This document shows, piece by piece, positions 1-8,227 of a stretch of 64,000 bases of DNA. How positions within the stretch are numbered: the stretch's first letter is position 1; every line of letters begins with the position of its first letter. The position numbers and the translations under genes are program-made. Origin of the DNA: an uncultured Prevotellaceae bacterium (GTDB taxonomy: Bacteria > Bacteroidota > Bacteroidia > Bacteroidales > Bacteroidaceae); the NCBI GenBank assembly GCA_902770195.1, contig CACXSA010000012.1, positions 1 through 64,000 on the forward strand, in the 5' to 3' direction. Under the pieces are notes generated by a model. It saw only the letters and a list, made by a program, of their open reading frames with translations. It was not told where the DNA came from and did no database searches.

Positions 1-39
1 ACATATTTTTGCTGATACTTTATTTCCTTCATTGTTTTC

Positions 40-70
40 TTTGATTATTCAGAATTATTGTTTATCTTTG
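40..70 (+). promoter_or_regulatory. Promoter of the PIN toxin pair
   Basis: A TTTG element at 40-43 and TATCTTTG at 63-70 are separated by 19 bases, matching the Bacteroidetes primary-sigma consensus. The first start codon lies 30 bases downstream, so the two genes that follow are probably one short operon. Confidence 0.7.
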
Positions 71-99
71 CACACAAATATTAAATAATAACAGGCGTT

Positions 100-393
100 A
101 TGACAGCAATAGCAAAGAAATTACAGGCTACCCCAATGGCACCATATTTCAATTTGTTACAGGGTATGAGCCGTGAGGACAAGAAGATTGTCATCATGTT
201 CCTGACGGAATCACTGGATGAGACAAGAGATGAAATCGAAAAACCGCGACTGTCCAAGGAGGAACGCAAACGTGGGCTGATGTCTCTTGCCGGTTGTTGG
301 AAGGACAATCCAGAGGATGCCGCCAGAATGGAATCTGCCATCAAAGAGGGGCGCAAGAATGAATTTATGCGTGAAATCAATCTTGATGACTGA
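100..393 (+). CDS. Small protein, candidate antitoxin of a PIN toxin pair
   Basis: This 97-residue charged, apparently all-helical protein has no signal peptide or membrane segment. I do not recognise a known antitoxin DNA-binding fold in it. The antitoxin role is inferred from position: its stop codon overlaps the start of the downstream PIN-domain gene by one base (TGATG), an arrangement typical of co-translated toxin-antitoxin pairs, and it is the first gene after the promoter. The middle (about residues 35-70) is rich in Glu, Arg and Lys and could wrap around the toxin. It could instead be an unrelated conserved small protein. Confidence 0.6.
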   Translation: MTAIAKKLQATPMAPYFNLLQGMSREDKKIVIMFLTESLDETRDEIEKPRLSKEERKRGLMSLAGCWKDNPEDAARMESAIKEGRKNEFMREINLDD

Positions 394-812
394 TGGAAAA
401 GTACATTCTTGACACTTGTACATGGATAGAGTTTTTCCATGAGCGCAATGGGGTTAAAGAACGCGTTGACAGCAAGGACATCGACCAAATCTTTGCATCG
501 GAGATAACACTTGCAGAGTTGACCTATGGTGCGATGAATAGTGGTGACTATGAAAGACATATTAAAGAACCTAATTGGCTGCGCCAATACGTTACTGTCT
601 ATGACATCAGTGACGTTTTTTATGAATACGGGCAAATTCGCTGTGCCTTGAACAAGATAAAGAAGCACCTTGATAAGGAGGTTGGTAGTCTCGATATTTT
701 CATTGGTGCTACGGCTCTTCATTATGGTCTGACTGTCGTGACTGACAATTTCAAACACTTCAGTCTGATGCCTGGAGTGCGAACAGAAAATTGGATTGAA
801 AGAAACAAATAA
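393..812 (+). CDS. PIN-domain ribonuclease, VapC-like toxin
   Basis: A 139-residue PIN-domain protein, the usual VapC length. The acidic metal-binding residues are visible: Asp in YILDTCTWIE near the N-terminus, Glu in ITLAELTYG (about residue 52), Asp in GSLDIFIGATAL (about 110) and Asp in VVTDNFKHF (about 127). VapC proteins are Mg-dependent endoribonucleases, commonly cutting tRNA or rRNA, held inactive by the co-expressed antitoxin. It starts inside the stop codon of the upstream small gene, so translational coupling is expected. The target RNA cannot be deduced from the sequence. Confidence 0.85.
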   Translation: MEKYILDTCTWIEFFHERNGVKERVDSKDIDQIFASEITLAELTYGAMNSGDYERHIKEPNWLRQYVTVYDISDVFYEYGQIRCALNKIKKHLDKEVGSLDIFIGATALHYGLTVVTDNFKHFSLMPGVRTENWIERNK

Positions 813-827
813 CTGCATCATACTCTT

Positions 828-2648
828 CTATTTTTCCTGCCCCTCACGCTCGACCTCAAGGTCGCTTCGCTCTGCGAAGAACAAGTCGGCAGGGACTTTT
901 GTTTCTACCTGTTCCTTTTCTTCCTCAAATAGCTTCTCCTTACGCTTGGGCAGCACCTTCTGATAGGCATCATAGATGGCGGCTGGCAGAGCAACCAGTT
1001 CCACCTTATCCTCCACTTCGCGGAAGTTATCTGTAAAGGGATAGCGGCCAGGCGAGAACACATAGATTTTCAGGAGCATCTTGCCAAAATCCATCGTCTT
1101 TATTTCTGCTGCTATCTCGTCTATCAACTCTTCTCGATAGATAATCAGCATGTGCGACTTCCCATCATTGAAATAACGAGCTAATTGCGGTTTCAGCTTA
1201 AACCGTCCGAAAGTCTTCTGCTCTTCGTACAGGTCTTCTTTGATGCAGAGCAAATCAGTAGCAGCAGCCACCAAGTCGCGCATATTCTTCTGAGTCCTGT
1301 CGCGAGAGATATAGTCCGTCTTGTAATAGCGCAGCGTGTTCGCCTTCAAGCCTGCCACTTCCACACCTTTGGGAGTTGTATAGCCATTGATCACTCGCTT
1401 GTTCCGTTCGTAAGTTACTTCCTCACAAATGTTGTTCTCGTTGTTCGTCACAAGGATACATTGCCTATGACCTCCGTCTTCTGCATTCAGTTGCATCGTT
1501 GCGTGGAGGGTGGTTCCTGAGCCGGCGAAGAAGTCGAGGACAGAGGAATCCTTAATTGATGCAATACTTATCATTTGCTTGATGTACGCAACAGGTTTAG
1601 GGAAATCAAATTTCCCTCTTTCGTTGAATATCTCTATAATTTCTCTGGCTGCAGATTGATTATTTCCAATTTCTTCGCTAAGCCAAAGTGTATTTGCTTT
1701 TCTCCCATCTTGTACATCACAAAGAAAACGTTTTTTACGTGGGAATGAGTTACCGCTTTCTCCAAACCAAATAGAATTACTTTCAATTAGAGTATTAAGA
1801 TTTTCTTCAGAGTAAACCCAATGTTTTCCAAATGGGACATCAAATTGCTTTCCTGTTTTTGGACTTGTTACAATATAGTGACCATTTGTTCTTTCTCCAT
1901 TTGCAACTAAGTCTCCAGACTGCCATGGACCTCTTGGGTCATTATCTTTATTAACATATCTATTATTCATGGCTTCTGAACGTGGTAACAAGTTGATGGT
2001 AACACTATCTATATTCTTAGCAAAAACAAAAGCATATTCATGACTTTGTGAAAAAAAACGTGCATCATTTTTTATACTGTGAATCTTTTGCCATACAACT
2101 TGAGCAAGGAAGTTTCTACTACCAAAAACCTCATCACAAAGTAGTTTCAAGTTCGCCTGTTCATTATCATCAATCGAGATAAAGATAACGCCCTTGTCAC
2201 TCAGCAGTTTTTTGGCAATCTTCAATCGCTTGTTCATGAACGAAAGCCACTTGCTGTGACGATACGAGTCTTCTGTATCCACAAACGAGTCGTTATAGAC
2301 GAAGTCCTTATTGCCCGTATTATACGGCGGATCGATGTAGATGACATCAATCTTCCCCTCATGGGTATAGCTGAGGGCAGTAAGAGCCTCAAGGTTGTCA
2401 CCCTCAATCAGAATATGATTGGGGGCATCCGGTTCGTCACTCGGTATCGCCTTGTCCTTCACTTCTCGAAGGACGGGCAGTTCATCACGTAGTCGTTCTT
2501 CAACGTCCTCTGGTTTATCTTCCCACACCAGCCCATACTTCTTATGCTCACGCAACAGCCCAATGAGGCTACTGCGCTCGTCGTTGGTCAGACCCTCTAA
2601 GGTCTGCAACTTGCTGATGAGTTCAGATTTGTCTATTAGATTCTTCAT
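828..2648 (-). CDS. Type III-style N6-adenine DNA methyltransferase (Mod), orphan
   Basis: The protein carries DPPYNTGNKDF (motif IV, about residue 105) before VLDFFAGSGTT (motif I, about residue 372), the order of beta-class N6-adenine methyltransferases such as type III Mod subunits. I start it at 2648 (MKNLIDKSEL), giving about 606 residues; the open frame extends to 2795, but those extra residues fall in repeat-rich leader DNA and do not look like the family. The region between the motifs, where target recognition normally sits, is visibly AT-richer (about 1550-2130) than the flanks, as expected for a swapped recognition domain. No Res helicase/nuclease gene follows; the next gene is the convergent toxin pair. 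It therefore looks like a solitary methylase whose partner was lost, or a regulatory methylase. Confidence 0.85.
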   Translation of the reverse strand: MKNLIDKSELISKLQTLEGLTNDERSSLIGLLREHKKYGLVWEDKPEDVEERLRDELPVLREVKDKAIPSDEPDAPNHILIEGDNLEALTALSYTHEGKIDVIYIDPPYNTGNKDFVYNDSFVDTEDSYRHSKWLSFMNKRLKIAKKLLSDKGVIFISIDDNEQANLKLLCDEVFGSRNFLAQVVWQKIHSIKNDARFFSQSHEYAFVFAKNIDSVTINLLPRSEAMNNRYVNKDNDPRGPWQSGDLVANGERTNGHYIVTSPKTGKQFDVPFGKHWVYSEENLNTLIESNSIWFGESGNSFPRKKRFLCDVQDGRKANTLWLSEEIGNNQSAAREIIEIFNERGKFDFPKPVAYIKQMISIASIKDSSVLDFFAGSGTTLHATMQLNAEDGGHRQCILVTNNENNICEEVTYERNKRVINGYTTPKGVEVAGLKANTLRYYKTDYISRDRTQKNMRDLVAAATDLLCIKEDLYEEQKTFGRFKLKPQLARYFNDGKSHMLIIYREELIDEIAAEIKTMDFGKMLLKIYVFSPGRYPFTDNFREVEDKVELVALPAAIYDAYQKVLPKRKEKLFEEEKEQVETKVPADLFFAERSDLEVEREGQEK

Positions 2649-3098
2649 GCTTGGTAGGAGCTTTAAATCTGTTAGCAATCTGGTTTTCAGTCTCTCGATG
2701 TCACACGCAGGTATAAAAAGAAGGCGTAACATCTTTCCAATGTATTCGAAGTATAGGCCGCTCCTACCACAGATAGCCCGAAAGAACAAACACAAAAGGA
2801 AAGAGCACGCCTATACAGACGTGACTCTCTCGAATTGTTGTTCTTTCTTTAGTACAATTTGCTTTGGTAGGAGCCTTTATACTTCAAACGTCATTCGACA
2901 AGAGAACACGAGTTCTTTGTTGATACCCACGATGTCCTGCAAAGCAGCCTATCACGCCACCCGTTTGTCACTACAACATGGGCAGCAGCTACAATGCATC
3001 TGCAAAAGTACAAAAAAGTTTTGTTATTTTATAACAATAAGGTGTGATTTAAATCAATTTTAACCGTCTGAGGCATATAATCCCGCCTAAACGGCGTT
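2649..3098 (-). other. Long leader of the methyltransferase gene
   Basis: No gene is convincing in this 450-base stretch. A TACTTTTG box on the minus strand (plus 3003-3010) is a plausible -7 element, though no clear TTTG lies at the matching upstream distance. If used, it gives a leader of about 350 bases holding the repeats annotated at 2651-2886. Confidence 0.4.
2651..2886. repeat. Three copies of a ~20-bp motif, one inverted
   Basis: On the minus strand TTTAAAGCTCCTACCAAGC lies just before the start codon (plus 2651-2668) and a sister copy with GGCTCCTACCAAAGC lies at plus 2866-2886. A third copy, GAAGTATAGGCCGCTCCTACC, sits at 2748-2767 in the opposite orientation and pairs with the 2866-2886 copy over about 20 positions. 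An outer-to-inner pairing of AAAGAACAA (2781-2789) with TTGTTCTTT (2838-2846) extends the inverted structure. This could be a leader-RNA hairpin or the remnant of a small mobile repeat. Confidence 0.55.
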
Positions 3099-5246
3099 TC
3101 ATTTCTCGCAGAGCCAGTATTCAGAACAGCCGTTCACCATGCGGTGCTTGAAGCCGAAGCGGTAGTTGTTCATCGACTTGCCCAATACGGTGGGTGTCGC
3201 CCTTTTCGCATCGAAGTAGGCATAGCGGCTGGCGAAAGTAGAAAGGATTTCCGAGGTTCCCCACCAACGTCCCTCACCATCTTTCGGATTGCGGAAGGTC
3301 TCGTTGATCATCTCCACCAGATCGACGGTGCGCTGGTATGGCACGTTCTCCTCAATCAGCGTCTGTATCTCGTCATCCTCCAGCCAGAACCGCTCACCAC
3401 TATTAAATAGATGCAAGGCTTGGGCATAGAGCTGGCGATGGTCCAGATTGTCCGTGAAGTCGATGTTCTTGCCGGCAGGAATGCCTACGCACACGAATCG
3501 TCGTGAACCAGTAGGATCCACCAATGGCTGCAACTGGTTAGTGGTGCCGATGAACGAGGTGTAGCGGCGATACTGCTTGATGGTCTTGCCGTAGGGCGGG
3601 CGGAACTTGACGTCGCTCGATGACAACAGATATTTCAATACAATCTGCTGCGAATTAGTCGTCTTATCGAACTCGTCGATATTGATGAGTGCAAACGAGG
3701 TGAGGGCGATGTTCAGGTCAAACTCGTTTTTGAAGTTCAGCTTGTCGTTATAGTAGTCACGCAGTTCTGGAGGCAGCAGAATCTTACAGAAACGCGTCTT
3801 TCCACATCCTTGACGGCCTATCAACAGCGGAGTTAACGCATTGCCAGTCAACTGTTTATCACTCTCACGCCATTGTGCCACCATACCCGTGAGCCAGAAC
3901 CTCAGGTATTTCTCCCAATGCGGCTGGTTGGTTGGCACTCTGGCAGCCAGCGGTCCGATTCGGTCAACCCCGTCCCATGCTGGCAGTTCGTTGAGCCAGG
4001 CGTTCACAGGGTCGTACTGCTCAATGCGGGTGGAGTCGATAAAGCGGTTCACGTCCTGATCCCACGACTTCAATCCTTGTTCACGCGCCTCGATAGTCAT
4101 ATCATTGCGCACCTCTATGGTAAGCGGCTTAAATGTCTGATCCTCAGAGTATTTCATGCGATATTCAGCCACACCCGTCATCAGGTTCTTCCGCATGTCG
4201 TAGTTGGCAGTCAGGAAAATCTCCGTCCGCATGGTCTGCAATGTCTCCTGAGGCACACTTTTCAGCGGCTTCATCTTGTACTTCTTGCGATAGTCCTCCA
4301 TCAGCGTTATCTCATAGGTCGTAGCAAAGACGCTCTTCACCAAGTCTGGGTCGTTGTGGAACAGAGGATGCTCCAGCGTCATCCCTTGTGCGTGAGCCAA
4401 CGGGATGCCCTGTTCCAGTGACTTGCGGGCTATCTGCTGCAACAGCTGCATCTGACGGTCCTCGTCAGGCAAGTCGAAATACTCGCCCAGCACCTCACGA
4501 ACTATGAAGAGCCAGTTGAAATGATAGGTACGCGTTATGGTGCGTCCTGGCATCAGCATATCACTCTCCCACGAGATGGGTGTCGGCTCCGGCTGGTCGT
4601 GCTTCTCGCAGTCGGCTTTGAAGGGGCGCGCATCAGGATTGAAGTACATCTCTGGGTCGGCACTCAGATAGACCGTCCGCTCCAATGTCGGCTCCAAGTA
4701 TTCGATGTCAAGTCCGAACTGGTTCTGATAGGCCCGTCGCGCTGTGTCGTACAGGTTCTTATGGAACTGCCGCATCTCGTCCTCCTTCGTTGGCAGTTTC
4801 CCTTCTCCTTTGGAGACGTTGGGTAAGGTTCCAAATAGCTCTCCTCGGCATACAATCTTCACGCTCTTTCCCGATGCTCCCAGGAAAGCCATCACCGTCT
4901 CGTCCATCCTCGCTGCTTGGTTCCTGATGTTCACGGCTTCTTCATACGTCTTCAGCCCATTAGCCTCAACCACCACCAGACCGTTGTATTTCAGTCCTTT
5001 CTGCATATCCTTATAGTTGATGCACTCTGACGAGAAGAGGATACGAGGCAGGTTCACCGTATGATGGTCGTCCAACGTAATCTGTCCGTCAGGCAGTCGC
5101 TGCATCTTATAGAAATGATAATTAGACCGCAGGTTGAACACCTTTTCCTCCAGTGGATTATGACGAATCATATCAGCAAGTTCCTGCAACTCAAGGCGGT
5201 TAATCACCACTTTCTTACGCGATAATTTTAATAAAGTAATCTTCAT
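3099..5246 (-). CDS. VapE/VirE-family protein with BT4734-like N-terminal domain
   Basis: A 715-residue cytoplasmic protein. The N-terminal third (about residues 50-190, with RILFSSECINYKDMQKGL) resembles the BT4734/BF3469 primase-like domain found throughout Bacteroidetes. The C-terminal half is a VirE-type P-loop NTPase with Walker A LLIGRQGCGKTRF (about residue 475), Walker B ALINIDEFDK (about 520) and a GTTNQLQPLVDPTGSRRF segment. Family members are primase/helicase-like proteins of mobile elements and phage satellites; a replication role here is inference. The promoter is at 5285-5316, and repeat arrays with 11-bp pitch lie directly upstream. No integrase is adjacent. Confidence 0.8.
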   Translation of the reverse strand: MKITLLKLSRKKVVINRLELQELADMIRHNPLEEKVFNLRSNYHFYKMQRLPDGQITLDDHHTVNLPRILFSSECINYKDMQKGLKYNGLVVVEANGLKTYEEAVNIRNQAARMDETVMAFLGASGKSVKIVCRGELFGTLPNVSKGEGKLPTKEDEMRQFHKNLYDTARRAYQNQFGLDIEYLEPTLERTVYLSADPEMYFNPDARPFKADCEKHDQPEPTPISWESDMLMPGRTITRTYHFNWLFIVREVLGEYFDLPDEDRQMQLLQQIARKSLEQGIPLAHAQGMTLEHPLFHNDPDLVKSVFATTYEITLMEDYRKKYKMKPLKSVPQETLQTMRTEIFLTANYDMRKNLMTGVAEYRMKYSEDQTFKPLTIEVRNDMTIEAREQGLKSWDQDVNRFIDSTRIEQYDPVNAWLNELPAWDGVDRIGPLAARVPTNQPHWEKYLRFWLTGMVAQWRESDKQLTGNALTPLLIGRQGCGKTRFCKILLPPELRDYYNDKLNFKNEFDLNIALTSFALINIDEFDKTTNSQQIVLKYLLSSSDVKFRPPYGKTIKQYRRYTSFIGTTNQLQPLVDPTGSRRFVCVGIPAGKNIDFTDNLDHRQLYAQALHLFNSGERFWLEDDEIQTLIEENVPYQRTVDLVEMINETFRNPKDGEGRWWGTSEILSTFASRYAYFDAKRATPTVLGKSMNNYRFGFKHRMVNGCSEYWLCEK

Positions 5247-5284
5247 ATTTTAAATTTTTAGTTCTACCTCTACCAATTATTCTG

Positions 5285-5316
5285 CAAAGATACTGATTTA
5301 ACTTGGTTTTTCCAAA
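5285..5316 (-). promoter_or_regulatory. Promoter of the VapE-like gene
   Basis: On the minus strand TTTG (plus 5313-5316), a 20-base spacer and TATCTTTG (plus 5285-5292) match the consensus. The leader to the start codon at 5246 is about 32 bases. Confidence 0.7.
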
Positions 5317-5330
5317 CTTTTCCCTCTATT

Positions 5331-5385
5331 TTTACTTCTACTTTACTTCTACTTATCCTCTACTAATCCTCTACCAATCCTCCAC
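5331..5385 (-). repeat. Five tandem 11-bp repeats, pyrimidine-rich on the plus strand
   Basis: Exact 11-base units read TTTACTTCTAC twice, then TTATCCTCTAC, TAATCCTCTAC and CAATCCTCCAC. They lie immediately upstream of the VapE-like promoter. The same motif recurs in the opposite orientation at 5561-5626. Confidence 0.85.
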
Positions 5386-5456
5386 AAAGCTACCTATAAT
5401 ATCTCAGAAAGCAGAATAGTAAATCCACAATTTCTAACTCCAAGGCTCCCTCTTTA

Positions 5457-5516
5457 TTCCCAAGGTGGGAATATTTTATTCCCAGGCTGGGAACGTTTTA
5501 TTCCCAACGTGGGAAT
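5457..5516. repeat. Three dyads TTCCCA-nnn-TGGGAA at 22-bp pitch
   Basis: TTCCCA begins at 5457, 5479 and 5501, each followed after three bases by TGGGAA, so three perfect palindromes are spaced exactly 22 bases apart and joined by T-rich linkers. A degenerate unit precedes them at about 5435. The regular pitch of two helical turns suggests a protein-binding array rather than terminators. Confidence 0.85.
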
Positions 5517-5560
5517 AATTGCCAGTCTTATGTCTTATAAGCCTTAGTAGTAGTAGTAGA

Positions 5561-5626
5561 TTAGTAGAGGACAAGTAGAGGTTATGTAGAGGGTTAGTAG
5601 AGGATTAGTAGAGGATTAGTAGAGGT
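5561..5626 (+). repeat. Six tandem 11-bp repeats, inverted relative to 5331-5385
   Basis: Six exact 11-base units follow TTAGTAGAGGA, with variants CAAGTAGAGGT and TATGTAGAGGG, preceded by a (TAG)5-like run at 5546-5560. Together with the mirror array they enclose the TTCCCA dyads, so the whole 5247-5698 gap is repeat DNA without a convincing gene. Confidence 0.85.
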
Positions 5627-5698
5627 AATATTTTTTATAAATACCTATCAAACTGCAATTTACGCAGCATTTGTAGAGGTAAACCATGTTTTTGGCAA

Positions 5699-6139
5699 TT
5701 AATCAAAGTCCCAATCCGTAACGTAATGGTCAAACCTGACGCCCTCGACACTGCCATACTTGGCGAGAACCTCCAGAATCTCTTCCTGTTTCTCAGGCGA
5801 AAGCATATTCTCTCCATGATGCACACGATAATACGGTCCGTTTCCCTTTCCGAATAATGCACGGACACACTGGCGAGCCTCAGCCTTTTGCCACTGGGGA
5901 ACGTTATGATAAAGCTTCGAGAAGCCCCACGCTTTCGTTACCCGTCTCTTCACACGGAAACAACGGCACTGACCGTTCTCCCACGCAGTAGGAAAGACTG
6001 CCGAACCAGAATAACGGTCTTTGGGCATCAGCAGCATGGCCTGATAATGCATGCACTTGTCCTTATCCGCACACCCATCATTGAAACACAAGGGATACCC
6101 CCAAGGTATATCATTCGCTTTCAGTTCTTTTTCTTCCAT
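5699..6139 (-). CDS. DUF6078-family protein
   Basis: A 146-residue soluble protein that resembles the Bacteroidetes DUF6078 family. It has a Cys/His-rich N-terminal stretch (CFNDGCADKDKCMHYQAM, about residues 18-35) and a further Cys pair in NGQCRCFRVK (about 55-65), which could hold a metal. The C-terminal half (WQKAEARQCVRALFGKGNGPYYRVH...) looks helical and basic and may bind nucleic acid. Its function is not known. It points the same way as the VapE-like gene but is separated from it by 450 bases of repeats. A TAACTTTG box on the minus strand at plus 6188-6195 is a likely promoter. Confidence 0.7.
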   Translation of the reverse strand: MEEKELKANDIPWGYPLCFNDGCADKDKCMHYQAMLLMPKDRYSGSAVFPTAWENGQCRCFRVKRRVTKAWGFSKLYHNVPQWQKAEARQCVRALFGKGNGPYYRVHHGENMLSPEKQEEILEVLAKYGSVEGVRFDHYVTDWDFD

Positions 6140-6469
6140 TTTCGTTTAAATTTAGCTATTCATTGATCCATCGTCGTTTTGACTGCACAAAGTTACAGAA
6201 AATTGACACAAAAGCAGTACGAAATCTAACTTTTTTTGTGTTTTTTGAAAAACAGTTATTTTTTATTAGAAATAGCGAGGACATTTTTGTATAAAAAACG
6301 TCTTATTAGCACAAAAATAGGCCGAAAAGTTTGTCTGTTTCAAAGAAAAGCCTTACTTTTGCAACGCATAGTGCGCAAATCCCCTAACCTGGAAACTGGA
6401 AAGGCGGGCGCATAAAAACGCTTAGACATAACATTTACAACTTAATTTATAAACTAAAACAAAACGCGT
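6140..6469. other. Divergent regulatory gap
   Basis: No gene is seen. The gap holds the minus-strand promoter of the DUF6078 gene (6188-6195), the plus-strand promoter of the secreted protein gene (6330-6361) and a ~100-base leader. In the leader TGCGC (6372-6376) can pair with GCGCA (6408-6412) around a GC-rich core, so it may fold; I do not recognise a known riboswitch. Confidence 0.45.
6330..6361 (+). promoter_or_regulatory. Promoter of the secreted protein gene
   Basis: TTTG at 6330-6333, a 20-base spacer and TACTTTTG at 6354-6361 match the consensus. The transcript would carry a leader of about 100 bases. Confidence 0.7.
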
Positions 6470-8035
6470 ATGAAGAAAATTTTTACTCTGATTACCCTCT
6501 TTGCTTTTTTAGGAGGAGGAAATCTTTATGCAGACGAGTACACCGTTACATTTAAAGATTGTGGTGGTACCAGTGATTCTGGAACCAAACAGACAACAAT
6601 TGATGGACTTATTGCAACTGGAGGATCAATCTTTTCAGAGGTAGCTGCTGACAATGCCTTTCAAGCCCGTGCTGATAGAGGTGTAAAGCTCGGAAGCGGC
6701 TCTAAACCAGGATCTATGGAGTTTACACTTTCTACTAAGTTAAATATCCAGACTATTAAGTTTAAGGCAAGAAAATATAATGATACAGAGACGTCTATCA
6801 CCGTAAACGGAAAGGCGTTTACTGAACTGACTGGCGATTTTGACGAGTACACCATTGAACTCAATGGCGCAGAAACAGAAAAGATTAGTATTTCAACTCC
6901 TGAGAAGCGTGCTTATATCACATCTCTTACCATTTTAACTCCTGGAGGAGGAGATGGTGGTGGCGGCGACACTCCCCAGCCCTCTGGCGCTACAGAAGAG
7001 TGGAGCGTTTCTTCTCTGACATTTGATAACGTTGTAGTTGAAGCTGGAGGTAACCCAGTGCCTGTGCTTCAAGACATGACAATTACTGATAACACAGGTT
7101 GCGTATATATAATTCCAGAGGGAACTCATGTCTTTGAAGAGGGTACCTACCCTGATAACATGAACAGAGTTTATGAATGGTTGGATGCCAATGGTAAATC
7201 TACGTATGCAGGCACTCTTAAGCAATACACATTTACTGCTTCTACTTCAAATATTTCTTTGAAGGCAGTTTCTACTCCAAATGCTGATGCAGCACTCAAT
7301 CAATCATGGCAGATGAGTACCAAAACCAATGAAGCAATTAATACTGACGATTTCCCCGTGAAATTTACTAACTACATAAAGCCTAAGAATGGTGATCCTT
7401 CGCTGGGTTCTTATGACTTCTATGATAAAAATAGTGAAGGTAAAAGTACCCACCGCGTAACAAATAATTTCTGGAAACCAGGTTGTGGTTCTCTTCCTGT
7501 CAAAGGCTGCTACTACGAGTTTACCACTAAGAGCGCTGGTACACTGCTAGTAGGTGTTTGTATGTGGAAAGACCTGCCTCAGCGTCCGCTTTATGTAATT
7601 GATGAATCGACTGCTGCAGATGGTTACACCGTGTTAGCTCCTTCCAAACTAACTGTAGAAGGTGTTCTTCAGGATAACGGCTGGACTGGTTGGCATGATA
7701 AAGTTTACCATAAGTTTACTGTAGGCGATGATTACCTACTCTATGAAGAAAATGGTGAAGGAACTCTTGAACTTGCTCCCAAATCTCGTACATTCTTTGG
7801 ATATGTGACTTTTGAAGTTGAGGCTAACAAGTCCTATATAGTTATGAATCCTAACAATCAAATGGGCCTCTATGGCTTCCAGTTCACTGCAGGTGGCGAT
7901 ACAGGCGTTGAGACCATCAAGACCGAGAAGGTTTGGAATGCAAATGCTCCTATGTACAACCTCTCTGGTCAGCAGGTTGATAAGAGCTACAAGGGTATCG
8001 TTATCCAGAACGGTCGCAAGTTTGTGAATAAGTAA
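6470..8035 (+). CDS. Secreted multidomain protein of unknown function
   Basis: The 521-residue product begins with a signal peptide (MKKIFTLITLFAFLGGGNLYA). Two beta-rich segments, about residues 23-160 and 175-500, are joined by a Gly/Pro/Gln linker (GGGDGGGGDTPQPSG). The first segment has a TLSTKLNIQTIKFKARKYND pattern seen in many Prevotella surface proteins. The C-terminus (MYNLSGQQVDKSYKGIVIQNGRKFVNK region) matches the tail shared with three other secreted proteins in this window and may be a type IX secretion/anchoring signal. No catalytic motif is visible; a binding or adhesin role is only a guess. It is monocistronic, ending in a strong terminator. Confidence 0.75.
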   Translation: MKKIFTLITLFAFLGGGNLYADEYTVTFKDCGGTSDSGTKQTTIDGLIATGGSIFSEVAADNAFQARADRGVKLGSGSKPGSMEFTLSTKLNIQTIKFKARKYNDTETSITVNGKAFTELTGDFDEYTIELNGAETEKISISTPEKRAYITSLTILTPGGGDGGGGDTPQPSGATEEWSVSSLTFDNVVVEAGGNPVPVLQDMTITDNTGCVYIIPEGTHVFEEGTYPDNMNRVYEWLDANGKSTYAGTLKQYTFTASTSNISLKAVSTPNADAALNQSWQMSTKTNEAINTDDFPVKFTNYIKPKNGDPSLGSYDFYDKNSEGKSTHRVTNNFWKPGCGSLPVKGCYYEFTTKSAGTLLVGVCMWKDLPQRPLYVIDESTAADGYTVLAPSKLTVEGVLQDNGWTGWHDKVYHKFTVGDDYLLYEENGEGTLELAPKSRTFFGYVTFEVEANKSYIVMNPNNQMGLYGFQFTAGGDTGVETIKTEKVWNANAPMYNLSGQQVDKSYKGIVIQNGRKFVNK

Positions 8036-8060
8036 GAGCAGAGAAAACTTGATTTCAAAT

Positions 8061-8097
8061 AAAAGAAAGCGAAGCTTTTTCAGCTTCGCTTCTTTTG
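8061..8097 (+). terminator. Intrinsic terminator
   Basis: AAAAGAAAGCGAAGCT pairs with AGCTTCGCTTCTTTT around a five-base loop and ends in T residues, just after the secreted protein gene. Confidence 0.85.
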
Positions 8098-8129
8098 TTA
8101 ATACACTGGATTTTAGTTATTTAATGTTA

Positions 8130-8173
8130 ACACAGAGTTGTGTTGCACAAAGTTGTGTTACACAAAGTTGTGT
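8130..8173. repeat. Three 15-bp palindromic repeats (operator-like)
   Basis: CACAGAGTTGTGT, then CACAAAGTTGTGT twice, with TTGTGT at 8138, 8153 and 8168, exactly 15 bases apart. Each unit is a dyad (ACACA...TGTGT). The last copy overlaps the -33 region of the next promoter, so a bound protein would block it. Confidence 0.75.
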
Positions 8174-8198
8174 ATTTCGATTTTTCTTTTTATATTTG
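8168..8198 (+). promoter_or_regulatory. Promoter of the ATPase gene, overlapped by the operator
   Basis: TATATTTG at 8191-8198 is a perfect -7 box. The -33 element, TTGT at 8168-8171, 19 bases upstream, lies inside the third 15-bp repeat. Confidence 0.65.
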
Positions 8199-8227
8199 CA
8201 TTGGTTTTTAAACTAAAAGAGGTGTGT

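Noticed and set aside
2649..2795. N-terminal extension of the methylase
   Set aside because: The extra residues fall in the repeat region and do not resemble Mod proteins; MKNLIDKSEL at 2648 is a better start.
5457..5516. TTCCCA dyads as transcription terminators
   Set aside because: The stems are only six base pairs, there are three at an exact 22-base pitch, and no gene ends immediately before them.
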